64,000 bases of DNA from Microbacterium terrisoli (GTDB lineage Bacteria; Actinomycetota; Actinomycetes; Actinomycetales; Microbacteriaceae): positions 1,674,001 through 1,738,000 of the forward strand of contig NZ_CP133019.1 in the NCBI RefSeq assembly GCF_030866805.1. The letters run 5' to 3'. The number at the start of each line of letters is the position of its first letter. The first letter of the stretch is position 1. The position numbers and the translations under genes are program-made. Positions 33,501 to 48,500 of this stretch are shown piece by piece. The notes beneath the pieces are model-generated. The model was not told the DNA's origin. It made no database searches and saw only the letters and a program-made list of their open reading frames with translations.

Positions 33501-36500
33501 GTTCAGAGTGGAGCTCAGGCGCACGGTGTCGTCACCGGTGCCGGTGTCGACGGTGGTGATGCCGTTGACGGTGCGCACGATCACGGTGTCGTCGCCGGCG
33601 CGGGTGGTCAGCGCCGTGGAGCCGGTGTGCGTGGAGTGCACCGTGAACATGTCGTCGCCGGAACCGAGGTCGATGGTGAGGCGTTCGAACGTCGTGTACG
33701 CGATGCCGTCGGGGCCCATGCCCAATCCGGTGATCTGGTTCAGGGTGAGCCCGCCGGTGTTGGGGGCGTCGTCGGCGGTGTCGTCGACGGCGAGCAGGTC
33801 GTCGCCGGTGGCGACGCCGGGACCGCTGCCGCCGTCGACGATGAGTGCGGCGAGGATCGCGTTGACGGTGCCGCCGGTGTTGGTCCAGCTGCTGCGGCTG
33901 GTACCGGTGCCGGCGGCGTTCGAGCCGACGGCGATCGTGTCGTTGTTCTCGCCGGCGAACACCGTCATCGGCACCGCGAGCTCACGCACGGCGACACGGT
34001 CCGCACCGGCGAGAGTGCGCACCTGCACCGACTCCACGCCCGAGTAGGTGATCGTGCCGAGGAGCGTCATGACCCCGGAGGTGTCGAACGAGACGCGACG
34101 GATGCGGTTGGACCCGGTGCCGGCGGGAGGCGAGGCGACCGTGTCGGCGATGAGGTCGTCCGGCTGCGGCGTGCCCCACACCTGCAGCAGGTCGGTGCCG
34201 GGGGAGCCGGTGACGTGGACGGCCATGCCCGTGGACTTCGTGAGTTCGACGCGCACGAGGTCGTCGCCGGCGCCGGCATCCAGATATGCCGTTCCGGTCC
34301 ACGCGCTCACCGTGCGTGCCGCGCCGCCGACCAGCAGCCGGCCGTCGGCGTCGCCGACCAGCATGGTGGTGGCGCCGGAGCCGGAGGCGGTGAGCCGGGC
34401 GATCTCGAAGATGCCCGCGATGTCTTCGGCGATCGAGTCGGCACTGAAGTCGGTGGTGCCCACCACCCGGCCGACGACGAACAGGTTGTCGTACAGTCCG
34501 AAGTCGACGCCGCTGAACGACTCCACGAGGGTATCGGTGCCGCCTGCGTCGATGAAGACGTCGAAGCCGAGACCGCCCGTGACGGTGTCGTCGCCCGTGC
34601 CGGAGTCCAGCACGTCGGAGAACGGCGAGCCGACGAGCGTGTCGTCGCCGGTGCCGCCGACCAGGGTGAGGGCGAGCTGGTCGGCGGTGACGGCAGAGGC
34701 GTCGATCCGGTCGGCGCCGCCGCGGCCGTCGACCGTGAGCGCGTCACCCTGGCCGCGCACACCTCCCGTGATCGTGACGGTGTAGCCGCTGCCCGACGAG
34801 CGGGTCACCGTGGTGCTGCCGGCCGCGGTGGCCACCGTGAACGTGTCGGCGTCTGCGGCGGAGCCGAGAATGGTCACGAGGTCGGTGCTGCCGGTGCCCA
34901 GCAGCAGGGTCACCGCGGAGAGCCCCGAGGCGTTGCCGGTGATGTCGTCCAGGGTGAGCTGGTCGGCCCCGGCCCCGGCGTCGATGGTCAGCGCCTCGAT
35001 GCCGGTGGTGCTCTTGACGACACCGCCGAGTGTGAACGCCAGCGTGCCGGTGGACGGGTTGGCGACGGTGAGGATGTCGGTGCCGCCCGTGAGCGTCAGG
35101 GTGAGCGCGTCGCTGCCGTCACCGCCGTCCACGACCGCGGCGACGGTCGAACCGAACACGGCCGAGGGAACCAGGAACGTGTCGTTGCCGGCGCCGCCCG
35201 CGTAGCTGCCTGCGCGACCGGACAGGGTGTCATTGCCCGCGCCGCCTGAGAGCACGTCGTCGAGGCTGTTGCCGACGAGCACGTCGTCGCCGTCGTCACC
35301 GGAGAGGCTGACCGCCCCGGTGCCGGTGTGGCGCAGGATGTCGTCGCCGGAGTCGCCGTGGACGGTGGCGGTGGCTTTGCCGCCGACTGTGATCGTGTCG
35401 TTGTCGGCCCCTCCGTCCAGCGTGCTGCCCTGCCCGGAGCCCTGCAGCAGGATGGTGTCGTTGCCGGTGCCGCCGGTCAGGTATACCGGAATCGTCACGC
35501 TCGGATCTATCGTCACGTTATCGGCGTCGTCGCCGAAGTCGCCGTGGATCGAGGTGACGTGCGCGTAGTCGCGCGTGTACCCGAAGGCGGTGATCCGGAT
35601 CGTCGCGCCGTCGGTGGTGGCCGGACCCAACTGCTGGATGTACACCGTCTCGGCGGTCACCGCCGTCGCGACGGCCCGTGCGGTGCGGTGGGCGCTGTCG
35701 CCGACGTTCAGATACAGGTCACGGTCGGTCGCCGTCCACTTCTTGAGGCTCGTGAAGTCGCCGCTGGGTTGGTTGTTGCCGGCCAGGTACGGCACCACCG
35801 GGAAGTAGACGGTTCCGATGCGGAAAGTGTCGCCGGCGGAATGCCACGAACCGAGGATCTTGAAGCGCACTCGGATCGACAGATTCAGCGGTGTCGCGCC
35901 GTTGGAGTCGGCGTTGCGCGAATCGGCGGTCACGTCGAGGTCGAGCCCCACACCGAAGCTGATGCTGAAGATCTTGAAGTCGAAGTAGACCTCCACGCTG
36001 GCCCCGCCGCCGATGTGCAGGGTGTACCAGATGATGCCGTCCTGCTCGTGGGTCAGGAACGACACGTCCAGCCGGAAGTCACCGCGGATGCCCATGAACG
36101 AGCCGCCGAGCTTCATGTGGCCCGACAGGTTGAGGGCGAAGTTGCCCGCCGAGTTCAGGAAGATCTTCCCCGAGAGCGAGAATCCGAAGAAGCTCAGGTT
36201 GGCGTAGGCATCCAGGTACCAGTCCCCGGACGAGTAGGTCGTGTCATCCGCCGCCGTCTTGCCGACAGCAATCGTGAATCCGGCATCGAAGTGGAACAGC
36301 TTGAGCAGTGTCACCGTGCCGGTCAGCTGCAGCAGGAAGCCGGGATCGACACCCTGACGCACCACTCCGGTCGTGTTGATGCGCAGAGTGCCGCCGGCAG
36401 AGAGGCTGAAGACGAACGCGTCGGCAGAGGCGGACACAGACACGCTCATGACGAACCCGTCGGAATACACCCCCGCCACGCCGTTGGCCATGAATTTCAG

Positions 36501-39500
36501 CCCGGCGAGGTCGAACGACACGCCGAACGACATCTCGAAGGCGCCCGCGGCGATGCGGATCTCGGCGAAGCCGGTGCCGCGTGCGAGGTGGGCGAATTCG
36601 ATCGAGCCGTCCAGGCGCAGCAGGAATCCGGGTGCGATGCTCGTGCCGCCGAACGTACGGGCGCTGCCGGTGGTGTTCAGCTGGATGACGGCGCTGGCCG
36701 AGAACCCGATGCCGATGGTGCTGCCGAAGTCGGAATCCAGCGAGATCGCCAGGCGCGCGAGCACGCCGTCGCCGGTGATCGAGAAGCCGGAGTCGACGAT
36801 CGCAAGATTGCCGAACGGTGAGAGGGAGGCGCTGCCGTTGACCAGAAGGGACAGTTCGGAGGTGCTCACGGTGAGCACCACGTGGCCCGTGATGTTCAGC
36901 GCGTTCATGACCTGCAGCGAGCCGTACATCTCCAGGCGGAATCCGCCGACGACCTGCAGCGTCTCCTCGCCCACCACCAGCGACCCGTCGTCGTTGCGCA
37001 TGAAGCCCGCGAATTCGGGACTGCCGTCGACGGTCTCGGTGACGACCTTGTACGTTTCGATCTTGCGCACCGAGGCGAATGTGTTGATCTCGAGCAGGAA
37101 CTGCCCGTTCAGCTTGAGGCCGGGTATCGCGTTGACGCCCAGGGTCAGCTGCACGCGCCCGACCACGCCGGTCTGGGCACCGACGTAGACGGCGAGATTG
37201 AGCGAGCCGGTCAGTGAGCCGAGATACGGGATCGTGGTGCCGACGAACCCGTCGAGCTTCAGGTAGGCGGTGCCCGTAGTGTCGTATGCGGCGGTGATCG
37301 AGATGAAGCCGCTGAGCGTGAACGCCCCGCCGATGGTCAGGTCGGCCTGGATGGTCGCCACCACGTACACGGCCGGCGCGGCCGACGGGTCTGCGGATCC
37401 GTCGATTCCCGGCGGCGAGGCCGGGATGATGAACGTCGGCGACTGACCCGGCTGCAGCAGCGGCAGGAACGCCGCCGGCACCGTCAGCGACTGCGCGACG
37501 AGAGTGGTGTTGAAGATGATGGTCACCGACCCGGTCGCCGAGAACAGCGATCCCACCGAGGGCAGACCGATCCCGGCGCTGCGGCCGACCCTGATGCTGC
37601 CGGCGACGCCTGGGATGGCACCCCCGGCGGTGCTGGTGCGGATCATCAGCACGCCGGTGACCGAACCGTACTCGATGCGCGCCGACCCGGAGCCGAAGGA
37701 CAGCGTGCCGGTGACGAACAGGCTCAGCTCGGGGGCCGGCGGATCCATCGAGATGTTCAGCAGCAGTCCGCCCTGGACCCGCATCAGCTCGGTGCCGCCG
37801 GGGGAGACGATGGCCTGTCCCACGATCTGGAATCCGAAGCTGAACGGCTGCAACGTGACCGTCTCGGACAGGTCGCTGCCGCCGCTGCCGACTCCGGGCA
37901 GCACGATGGTCTCGGTCTTGACCTGGTTGGTCAGGTTGATCTGCAGCTGGGCGGAACCGTTCAGGTGCAGGCCGTACTTCTCGAGCGCCTGGAAGTTCGT
38001 CTGGATCGCCGCGACGCCCCAGAACTGCGGAATCGGGTACATCGGGTTGGTGGACGCGTCGCCGACCATGAGCGCGAACATTCCCGATGCCGCGCCGATC
38101 GTACCGAGTCCGTAGACGTCCAGCTGACCCGTGAAGCGCAGAATGAAGATCTTGCGGGTCGTGTCGATCTCGAGCGTCACGTCGGCGTGCAGGTTCAGCA
38201 GCGGCTCGTCGAGGAAGTCGCCGGCCGAGAGCATGATGCCGCCGGACAGTTCGATGAAGAACGATGTGCCCTGCGTGATGAGCGTGAACGACTGTGCGCC
38301 GGCGGCCGAGCGGTTGCCGGCGATGTCGCTCCACCCGCCTTCGGCGAAGGCGACGGTGACCTTGCCGGTCGAGATGCCCTGCGCTCCGGTGTACAGGTAG
38401 CGCGCGATGCCCGTCGCGGCGTCGTACATCACACTCGAGAACGTCAGACCCTGGGTGCCGCCTCCGGTGAAGACGAGGTCGTCTGCGCCGAGGGTCGAGA
38501 CATCGACCGCGGCACCGGGGGTGGTCAGCTGCACGGCGAACCAGATGCGGTCCCGCAGCGTCGCCTCGGTGGGGGCCTCTGCGGTGACCGTGCCGGCAGA
38601 GGTCGCGGTGCTGAACAGGGTTCCGTCGTTGTTCGCCCAGCTCGCATCCAGGAACGTGACCGACAGCGCGCCACCTGTCCAGCCGGTGAAGAAGTACCGG
38701 TAGGTCGCGGCCGTGCCGGCCACGAGCGACGGTGTGCCCGAGACTTCCAGCGCTGTCCCGTTCGCGGTGATCGTGATCTCGGCGCCGCTGTCGAGGATCG
38801 TCGCCGGGTTGACATCGGCGCCGCCGGCCACCGGGCTGGTGCCGAGGGGCGCGAACGTGATGTCGACCCAGCCGCGGCCGGTGAGTGCGGATACGTCGAG
38901 GACGGAACCGGGGGTCGGATCGATGAGGGCGGCGGTGGGCGCCGAGACGGTGAAGATCTCGGTCTCGGCGGCGTTGAGGTTGCCACCGAGGTCGGCGAAG
39001 CTGCCGGCGCGGAAGGTGATGCTGTAGGCACCCACGGCAAGCGCCGCGGTGAACGCGTAGCGCCAGACGTTGCTGGTCCCGACGCGTACCGGCGCGGCCA
39101 GCGGGATCAGATTGCCCGCGGCGTCGCGGAACTCGATCTCGTCGCCGCCGATCGTGGAGGGGTCGAGGGCGAAGCCACTGGTTCCGGTGAAGCGGATCTC
39201 GAAGTACTTGAGGGCATTGATGAGGTCGCGGCCGAGGGTCGCGCCGGCCACGGGCCGCACGTCGCTCTCGTCGATGGTCGTGGTGGACGGGTCGTCGGGG
39301 ATCGTCTGGACGACGTCACCGGTGGCGCCCACCACCTGGAACGACTGTGTCAGCGTCGTGTCGACCGGGGGAGCGTTGGCGCCGCCGGAGGCGTACGCGT
39401 GCAGGTTGAACACGATGTCGACGCGTCCGGGCCCGAAGGCGCCCGAGAGCAGGTACCGCCAGGTGTTGCCGCCGAGCGCCACCACGCCGGTGACGGTGAC

Positions 39501-42500
39501 GCCTCCGGCGCCCGGACCGGTGAGGGTGAAGGCGCCGATGCCGAGCGTCAGCGGGTCGAACGGCAGCGTGCCGTCGGTGCGTGATGCCGGCGGCGTGAAC
39601 GTCACGTCGAGGTAGGTCTCGGCCGGGTCGATCTGTTCCGCCGCCAGCGGCACGACCGCACCCGGCAGGGTTCCGGCCGTCACGGCACCGGGTGTGTGCG
39701 TGTCGGTGCCACCGGTCAGCGACGTGTACGACCAGCCGCTCGCGGCGTACTGCACCGAGACCTCGTCGCCGGGCTGCAGAGCGGCGCTGAGTGTGTAGCG
39801 CACCCACACCGTGTCGCCGATGGTCGCCAGGATCTGCATGCCGGTGATCGTGATGATCTGGGCCACGCCGCCGCGCATGACGGTGAGGGTGATGGACGAG
39901 GTGGTCAGCGTCCCCGCGGCGATCAGCAGACCCGAGGGGGCGGTGAACGGCACGTCCACCCAGGTCCGAGCGGCCGGAGTGAACGACGTGTCGCTCGGGC
40001 TGAAGGTCGCGGAGTACCCGATGTTCAGCGCGATGGCGGTCACGGTCGAGGTCGAGTCGGCGGTGTCGGGTCGTTCCACGATGACGGGGATGATGTAGGT
40101 GCCCGCCGTCGCGCCCTCTCGGATCGCCTGCGTCGGGTCGACCACGACCGACCAGCCCGAGGCTGTGGCGGTGAACCGGATCGCCGCCAAGCGCGCGAGG
40201 ATGGATGCCGCATCGATGGCGTATCCGCTCGGACCGGAGGCGGCCGGCACGGTCACGGTGATCTGGTCGCGCCAGCTGAGGGTGCTTCCGCTCGCGCTGA
40301 GCGTCTGGCCCGTGGTCGGGGTGACCGAGGCCAGGTACGACCAGGAGCCGGCGATCAGGTGCAGAGTGACCGCGAAGCCCGTCTCGTACTCTCCGGTCAG
40401 CCAGTAGCGCACGCGCGTCTTGCCGGTGGGCGCGCCGCTGACCGCGACGGGCGCTCTGCCGGCGTCCAGGACGATGCTGCCGACGCCTTCGCCCGACAGT
40501 TCGAACTCGGGCGCCGCGTCGAGCACGGAGGTCAGATCGAGCGTGTAGCCGTTGCCGGCGGAGGTGTCGAAGTCGATGTCGAGGTAGGCGGTCGGTGTGA
40601 CGGCCAGGGTCTGCAAGGGCTGCGTGCCGGCGTTCATCGTGCCGCGCAACGCCAGCGAGCTGTTCGTGAGCGCTGCGGTGAGGGCGCCGGCATCGCCTTG
40701 GGCTGTGACAGTGACGGGGATGCGGAACTCGCCGGGCGTCTCGGTCGCGGTGATGGGCTGGCTGGGGTCGAGGGCGACGGTCCAGCCGGGTCCGCCGAAC
40801 GACAGCCCGTTCAGTCGCGAGATGATCGCAGCGGGATCGACGGTCCACCCCGCGGGAACGCCCTGGCCGGCACCGAGGTTGAACAGCACCCCGACACTCG
40901 CGCTGCCGGTCTGGTCGGGTTCGTCGGTGACGGTCAGGGCGGCGGTGACGGTCATCAGATACGACCAGCTGCCGGGGACGAAGGCGAGCTGCACCGCGCC
41001 GGTGGAGGCGAATCGTCCGGTCAGCCAGTAGCGGCACTCCAGGCCGGTGGCAGTCGGAGTGCATTGCGGCGCCTGCGTGCCGTCGAGGGCGATCGTACCC
41101 AGGCCTGCGCCGGACAGCTGGAACTCGGGCGCGAGGTCGGTGATCGAGGCCGGGTCGATCGTGAACAGGGTCGGGTTCGTGTAGGTCACCGTCATCCAGG
41201 CGCGACCGTTGATGACGTTCACGTCGACGGACGCGCCCGGCATCGGGTTGACGATCGACGGCACGACTCCGGTCAGGGTGAAGGTGAGCCTCGTGTCGAC
41301 GCTGCCCGCCCCGGCCGTCGTGCCGGCGTCGGTGGTCAGGCTGGCGTTCTTGACGGCGCCTGCGTCGAAGTGCACCTGCCAGGTGCCCATCCCGAAGGCG
41401 TCCGTGCCGAGCGCGTAGCGGAAGCGCGTCGTGCCGACAAGGCGCACCGCCGCCTGCAGAAGGTCGTCGCCGGCGGCGAGATCTCCGACCAGCAGCACGT
41501 CCACGCGTGTGCCGTTCAGCATGTAGAACGCCCCGGCGGCGTCGGTCTGCAGCTCAGCGAACACCATGCCGGAGTCGGTCGTGACCGCGACGATCGGTAC
41601 CGGCGCGGTGATGGTGAGCGCGCGCTGGGTCGTGCCCTGCCACAGCGTGAAGGTCGTGGTGCCGTTCAGGATCCGGGCGATGTCGAGGTTCGCCCCGGCG
41701 GGCGCTGTGTACACGATGTCGATGTGCTTGGTCGATCCGGCCGCCCCGTTGAACACCCCCGCATCGATGGAGCCGCCGCTCGGCGCGCCGAGTCCGATCG
41801 TCGGCGCGATGCCGGTGGCCACCGGGTCAGCGCCCGGCGCGACCGCGAAGGTGACCTCCTGCCCCGACGAGTTGCGGAAGCCCATCTTGAGTTTGCCGTA
41901 GACGGTGAGCAGGCGCACCTGGTCGGGGAAGTCGGCCAGGAACAGCACCGTGACGTCTCCGGTGGCCACCTTCGACAGATCCGCGTACAGGCGACCCGAG
42001 ATCGAGATGCTGTCGGCGGCGAAATTCAGCTTGCCGATGATGAGGATCTTGCCGTCGGTGGAGATCTTCACGATCACCTGCCCGTTGAACACGGCCTCGG
42101 ACGTGTAGATCGAGTAGATCTTCGCAGAGCCGGTGATGACCATCGGCGAGGTGAATGCGGCGGCGAACCCGCTCTGCCCGGGGTTTGCCGCGATGCTCTT
42201 GGCCTGTGTGGCCACCTGCTGCTGCAGCGACGCCATCCACTGGTCGGCGGTGAGCACCGTCGGCAGCTGGAACGCGCTGGAGCGCAGCGCGAACGGGTCG
42301 TCGATGGACGGCAGCGTCTTGAAGAACTCCACGCCTCCGGCGAAGTCGTTGATGGACAGCCCGCTGGTGGGCTCGAGCAGGATTCCACCGGGCAGGTCCA
42401 CCGAGAGGTACACCTGCAGAGGACCGAGATCGCTCAGCCCGATCCTGATGCCGAATCCGGCCAGGCCCGCGATCGAGATCGAGCCGCTGAGTCCGAGGTA

Positions 42501-45500
42501 GAACACGCGCTTGAACACCGGCGTCGTGGTGTCGAAGGTGCCGATGATCGCGTAATTCGTGTCCAGCTTCTCAATACCGCCGATCAGGCCCGCACTCACG
42601 TCGCCGCCGAACATCTTGCCCTTGACGGTGACACCGATCGAGTCGATGCCGATGATCGGGAACTCGCCCTGCAGCAGCAGCGACGGTTGGATGCGGACTC
42701 CCTGGATGGAGCCGGTGATCTGCAGCCCCTGCAGGCCCTGGATGCCGGTGACGCTGGCCGAGAGGATCAGCACGAAATCGCCCGGGTCGTTCTGGATGTC
42801 GGCCCACTGGATGCCGATCGCGTCGATGCGCACCGGCAGGTACGACGGCCACTTGAACGAGTCGCCCGTGGCCGATCCGACGGTCAGGAACACGCCGAAC
42901 CCGGGAAGCGTCTCGAACGATCCGTCGCCGTCGATCGCGAAATTGCGGCCTTCGCCGCTGATCACCAGCGAGCCGATCGTCACCTTCGCGCCCACGGACT
43001 GGAACTGGGCCATGCGCTGACTGCCGGTTGCGCCCGTGTCGAGACGGAAGTCGGTCGCGGTCAAGGTGACATACGAGCCGAGATCGACCTCGAGGGTGTC
43101 GACGGTGAGCTGGAAGGCATCCACTCTGCCGTCGGTGAACGTGAGCGCGATGCGGAACGCCTCGTCATCGGGCGAGCCGTCGGGGCGCACGTCGTCGGCC
43201 GCGGAGCGGTCTTTCAGCGTCGCGCTGAACGGCTTGCCCGGGAACAGCGCCGCCCCGCCGGAGGCGATGTAGACCGACCCGGTGAAGGCTGCCGTCGCCC
43301 CCGACCCCGACGGGAAGTGCACCTCGAGGCCCGAGACTCCGATGCGGATGTCGTTGAGGATGAGGATGCCGCCGAGGGAGATCTGCTTGTCGGCCGCCGT
43401 CGACGACAGCGCGTTGCCGGGGTCGGTCGTGCCCGTGGTCGGCGGCAGGCCGTACGCGAGCTCGGCGGTGCCCAGCTTGAATCCGTCGCCGTAGATGGTC
43501 AGCCCCGGGATCACCGAAGCGGCCAGCGTCTGATCGTTGTTCGCGGCGATGTTGGAGGACGTGGCCGGATTGTAGGGGCGCAGGGAGCCGGTGACTCCCA
43601 GTGAGGGGAAGGTGATGGTCGCGGTGTTGATGCTCACCAGCTGCTGGGTCGACGGTGCCTTCGGGTCGTAGCCGAGCTTGATGCCGGTCGCCTGCAGTCG
43701 GGCGACTCCGGGGATCTGCGCGTCCAGGGCAGCCACCTGGATGCCCCACTTTCCGGTCAGGCGGACATCGACGTTGCCGCTGAGCAGACCGAAGACGTCG
43801 ACGGCCAGCTCGAACGAGCCGGACAGGCCGATCAGGTCGACGGTGACGCCGGAGCTCGACTGCGCATCGCTGGTTGCACCGCCGCCGCCGAACGCCAGTG
43901 AGGCCCGCTGCACCCCGACCGTGACCGAGACGACGACCTTGCCGTCGACGAAGCCGAAGCCGCCGAGTCCCACCGTGGGCCCCTGCAGTGTGAGGGGACC
44001 CAGTGAGATCGGGCCGCCCGAGGTCGCTTCGCCGACCGTGCCGGCGCCGACGGTCATCGTCAGTGTCTGCGCCGCGTTGGATGCCTGGACGGCACCGCTG
44101 CCGCTGCGCACCTGGCCGGCGACCATCGTGATGGTCAGGGGCCCGGCCCCCGAGAACAGACCGAGAGTGTTGGCGGTGTTCTTGTCCTTCAGGAAGTACC
44201 GGTACGTCACGGTCGTGGCATCTGCCGCGTCACCGGCGATCAGCAGAGGCGCGCCGATGATGACCGGTGTGCTGCCGGTCATGGCGAGGTCACCGAGGGG
44301 GCCGGTGAGCGTGAACGGTGCAGTCGTGCGGGTTTCGATCGACGACTTGTCGATCGGGGCGGCCGCAGCGCCCGAGGTGGTCGGGATGGAGGTGTACGTG
44401 ATGTCGATGTACCCCTGCGCGTTGAGCTGATTCTGGCTGACCGTCGTGGTGGTCAGCGACGCCAGCGGCCCCGGCAACGACAACGAGCCATCCTGCTGCG
44501 CCTGCGGGGTGAACAGATAGAACTGGCGGCTGCTGCCGGTGAGGCCGTAGGGGGTGGAGTCGGAGGCCGTGGCCTTGACCGCGCCATCCACGAACCGCAC
44601 CGTGACAAGGGCGGCCACCGGCAGTGTCTGCGAGGTCGAGAGGGTATAGCTCCAGGTGTTCGGCTTGCCACTGACGGCGGTGACGCTCAGGACCGACATC
44701 GGGTTCAGACCCGACACGGTGACGACGATGTCGTCGACGCCGACGGTGGCGGCCTGAACCGTGCCGTCGGTCGGGGTGTAGGTGACCTGGAGCGAGGTCA
44801 GCCCAGCAGCGGTGACGACCGATCCGGGGCCGGGGGCGACGATGTCACCGGTCAACTGTGCGGGAAGCGCCGTCGCCGTCGGCGGCACCGGGTCGGTGGC
44901 CGGGAACAGGCTGAAGTCGGTGACCCGGAATGAGCCGAGCCGGAACCCGGTCCCCGGGGCGATGCCGAATGTCGCCGAGCCGGTGAGGTACGCGACGGCG
45001 CGGCCGCCGACCTTGACGAGCACGCTCGCCGTGGGCACCGATATGTCGAGCGAGCCGTCGGCCAGGCGACTGATGCGCAGCGACCCGGTGATCCTGACGG
45101 CGTCGCCGGCGGTGATGGTCACCCCGGTCGCCGCGAGATCGAACACGCCGCCGGCGACCGGGCTCGTGATGCCCGGCAGGGTGATCGACGTCGCCGATGT
45201 GTTCACTGTCAGCGACACTGTTCCCGAGATGCCGAGGCCGTCCAGACCCAGCAGCGCCAGGGTGCCCGAGGCCGACAGAGCCCAGCCGGTGCCGGAGGCC
45301 GACTTCTGGAACGCCACTGCGGCGTTCTTCAGCAGCACGCCGATGGCGTCGGGGTTGTCGGTGCCGTCGGCGAGCTTGGAGGGTCCCGCGCCGATGAACA
45401 GGTCGAGCCCGGAGCCGGTGAACGAGCCGTCGCCGCCGATCGCGAACTGGCCGGCGCGGATCTCGACGATGCCGCCGAAGTCGAAGCTCAGGTCCTGCAC

Positions 45501-48500
45501 GATGAACGAGTACACCGGTGTCGCTGCCAGGTCCAGCGACACCTGCTGCCCGCCGACCGTCATCGTCTGGTGCACGATCGCACCGGTGGTGTTGACCGAG
45601 AGACCGACGGATGCACCGCCGGTGAACGAGCCGGCGTTGATCTGGGCACGTCCTGTGATCACGCCGGCGATCCCGCCGCTGGCGGTCGTGACGATCGGCC
45701 CGATCGCGGTCGTCGCCCCGGGCGAGAAGACCACCAAGAAGCCGGAGGCGCTGACCAGGCCCGGACTGGAGCCGCTGACGCCGGTCGAATCCGTCAGCGT
45801 CGCGTCGGCCAGGGCGATCCGCGAGACGGCCGTGGTCCCGGTGCCGAACCGTTCGAAGGCGAAGTCGGCGGTCAGCGCGATCCCGGCCGTCCCGCCGATG
45901 GTCACCGAGATGTCGTCGGCGGCGATGCGCAGGTACGGCCCCTTCGGCAGGACCAGCCGCTGCGGCGTGTCGGTGCCGCTGAACGAGAACGTCTGGTCGA
46001 CGGCGACGCCGTTGCCCGCGGCATCCCTCAACGTGTTCACCTGCAGCGACAGCGCGGCGGTGATCCCGATCGGCAGGCCGGGAAGGCTCACGGTGCCGGA
46101 GATCTGTCCGGCGATGCCGGTCGATGTGACGATGAACGCACCGGCACCGTCCCGCAGCCGCACCCCGACGTCATCGGGTGTGTCGGTCACGGTGTCGGGG
46201 TGTCCGTTGGCGCCCGGGTCGCCGAGGAACACGTCGACCGAGGTGAAGGCGAGCCGGATGACGTTGACGCCCGCCGCCGTCTTCAGCTGCTCGAACAGCA
46301 CGACTCCCGCGATCGACTGACCGAGCACGGTCACGGTCGCGGGGTCTGCGACGGTGCCCACCTGAACGCGCAGGCTGTTCGCCGGGATCGTGACGGAGCC
46401 GATCGTGGCCGCAGCGGTCGAGGTGTTCAGCTGCACGATCGCCGTCACGTCGAGCGCGAACACACCGGCAAGGGGCGAGGCGGCGGCCACCGACACGCCG
46501 GCGGTGAGCGCGGCGGTCACACCCGCCCGGCCGACGAGGATCTCACCGGAGGCAACCGAGACGGTGACGTAGGTGGTCGTGCCGTCGCCCAGAGCCAGAC
46601 CGACGTCGGTGAGGGTGATGACGACTGTGCCGTCGGCCTTCTTGGTGAACGCGAAGCCGCCGGTGAGCTTCTGGCCGGCCAGCACGAGAGAGATTCCGGT
46701 GCCACCCACGCTCACCCCCGGGGTCAGAGCCGTCGTGGTGCCCTCGGGGGTGTAGTCCGCCTCGAGCGTGTTCACCTGCACGTGCAGCGTGCCGATGAAG
46801 GTCACCCCGGGGATCAGCACCTGGATCGTGCCCTGGACGCTGCCGGCGATGCCGCCGTGCGCGGTGGAGGTCGCGCCGACGATGTCGAAGGCGCCGGTGC
46901 CGCCGCTGAGCACCACGATGTCGCGGTCGGCGGTGCCGATGCGCAGCGACACGTTCGCGAACCGGATCTGCGAGGTGGTGACGTCGTCGGAGGTTCCGAT
47001 CGCCCCGTCGGCGCCTGCGGCTGTCATCTTCGTGAACGAGACGTCGGCCGCAAGCGACTGCCCGCCGATCGCCAGGGTCAGCCCCGTGGCGGCGACCGTG
47101 AAGAACGGACCGGCCGGCAGCGTCAGGGTCGTGGTCGCCCCGCCCACGGTGAATTGCTCCGACACCGGCACCGATACGACCTTGCCGTTCACGGTGCGCC
47201 GCAGGTCGCTGATCGTGACAGCCACCGTGGCGGTGATCGGGCTGCCCAGGCCGAGGCCGATCGCGGCGGTCGCCGAGATCTGCCCGGCCACGCCCTCGGG
47301 GCTGATGACCAGCAGGGCCGAGCCGCGCGACAGGCGCAGGCCGATGTCGTCGGTGGTGTCGTCCGGGGTCCCGCCGTCGTCGCCGACGAACAGCCCGACG
47401 TCGCTGGCGGCGATCCGCAGGATCCCCAGGTCGTCGGTCGTGCCGAACGTGCCGTCCGGGCCGGCGGACTGCGCCTGCTCGAAGGAGAACGAGCCCGACA
47501 GCGTCTGCCCGAGCACGGTGATGCCGCCGGAGATCTGCACCCGCACGAACCTGCCTGCCGGCAGCCTGATGGTGGTCGTGCCCACGGTGGTGTCGATGGC
47601 AGTGGGGGCTGTGTTGACCTGCAGGCCGATGACCAGGCCCGTGCCCAGCGAGATCGGCAGCGAGCCCGTCCCCGTGAGGTTCACGGTTGCGGCGATGTCC
47701 ATGGCCATGCCTGTCGAGCTCAGCAGGAACACGCCGTGGCCGCCCGTGAGGTCCAGGCCCACCCCGGATTCCGCGTCGCCGAGGAACAGGTGCACCGCGG
47801 TGGCGGCGACCGTGATCACCCGGGCGGTGCCGGTGCCGGACTGCGTGAAAGTGAAGTCGCCCGTCAGGGTCTGCCCCGCGACCGTGAGGGCGAGGTCGGC
47901 GACCTTCAGCGCGAACGCTGCGGTGGGCGGGCGCGTGTCGATGTTCAGCGTCATGTCGGCCGATGCCGCGACCCCGGGCACCGTCAGGGCGACGGCCCCT
48001 TCCACGGTGCCGTACAGGCCCGTCGACGCGAGGGTCAGCAGGCCCGATCCACCGGTCAGCGTCAGGATGTCGGATGTGCCATCGCCGATGCGCAGACCGA
48101 CGTTCGCCAGGGTGATCGTGGTGACCGCGCCGGCGCCCGTGCCGCGCACGAATCCCACGTCGCCGGTGAGGGTCTGCCCGGCGAGGGTGAGCGTGGCTCC
48201 GGTGGCGCTCACGGAGATCCCCAGCGATCCCGGCAGGTCGAGCGACACCGTGCGGCCGCCGACCGTCACCGATTCGGCCACCCGGCTCGTCGACTGGTTC
48301 ATCGCCACAGCGAACGAGCCTGCGATCGTGGCGCCCGGGGGCAGCAGCCCGCGGAGGTCGACGGTCCCGGCCAGGCGCATCGCCATGCCATCGGCGGTGA
48401 GGATCACCACCCCTTCCACACCGGTCAGGATGGGGTCGTCATCGCCCAGTGCGACCTGCCCGCCGCTGACGGCGATGACCGTACGGGTGACTCCGGTGCT

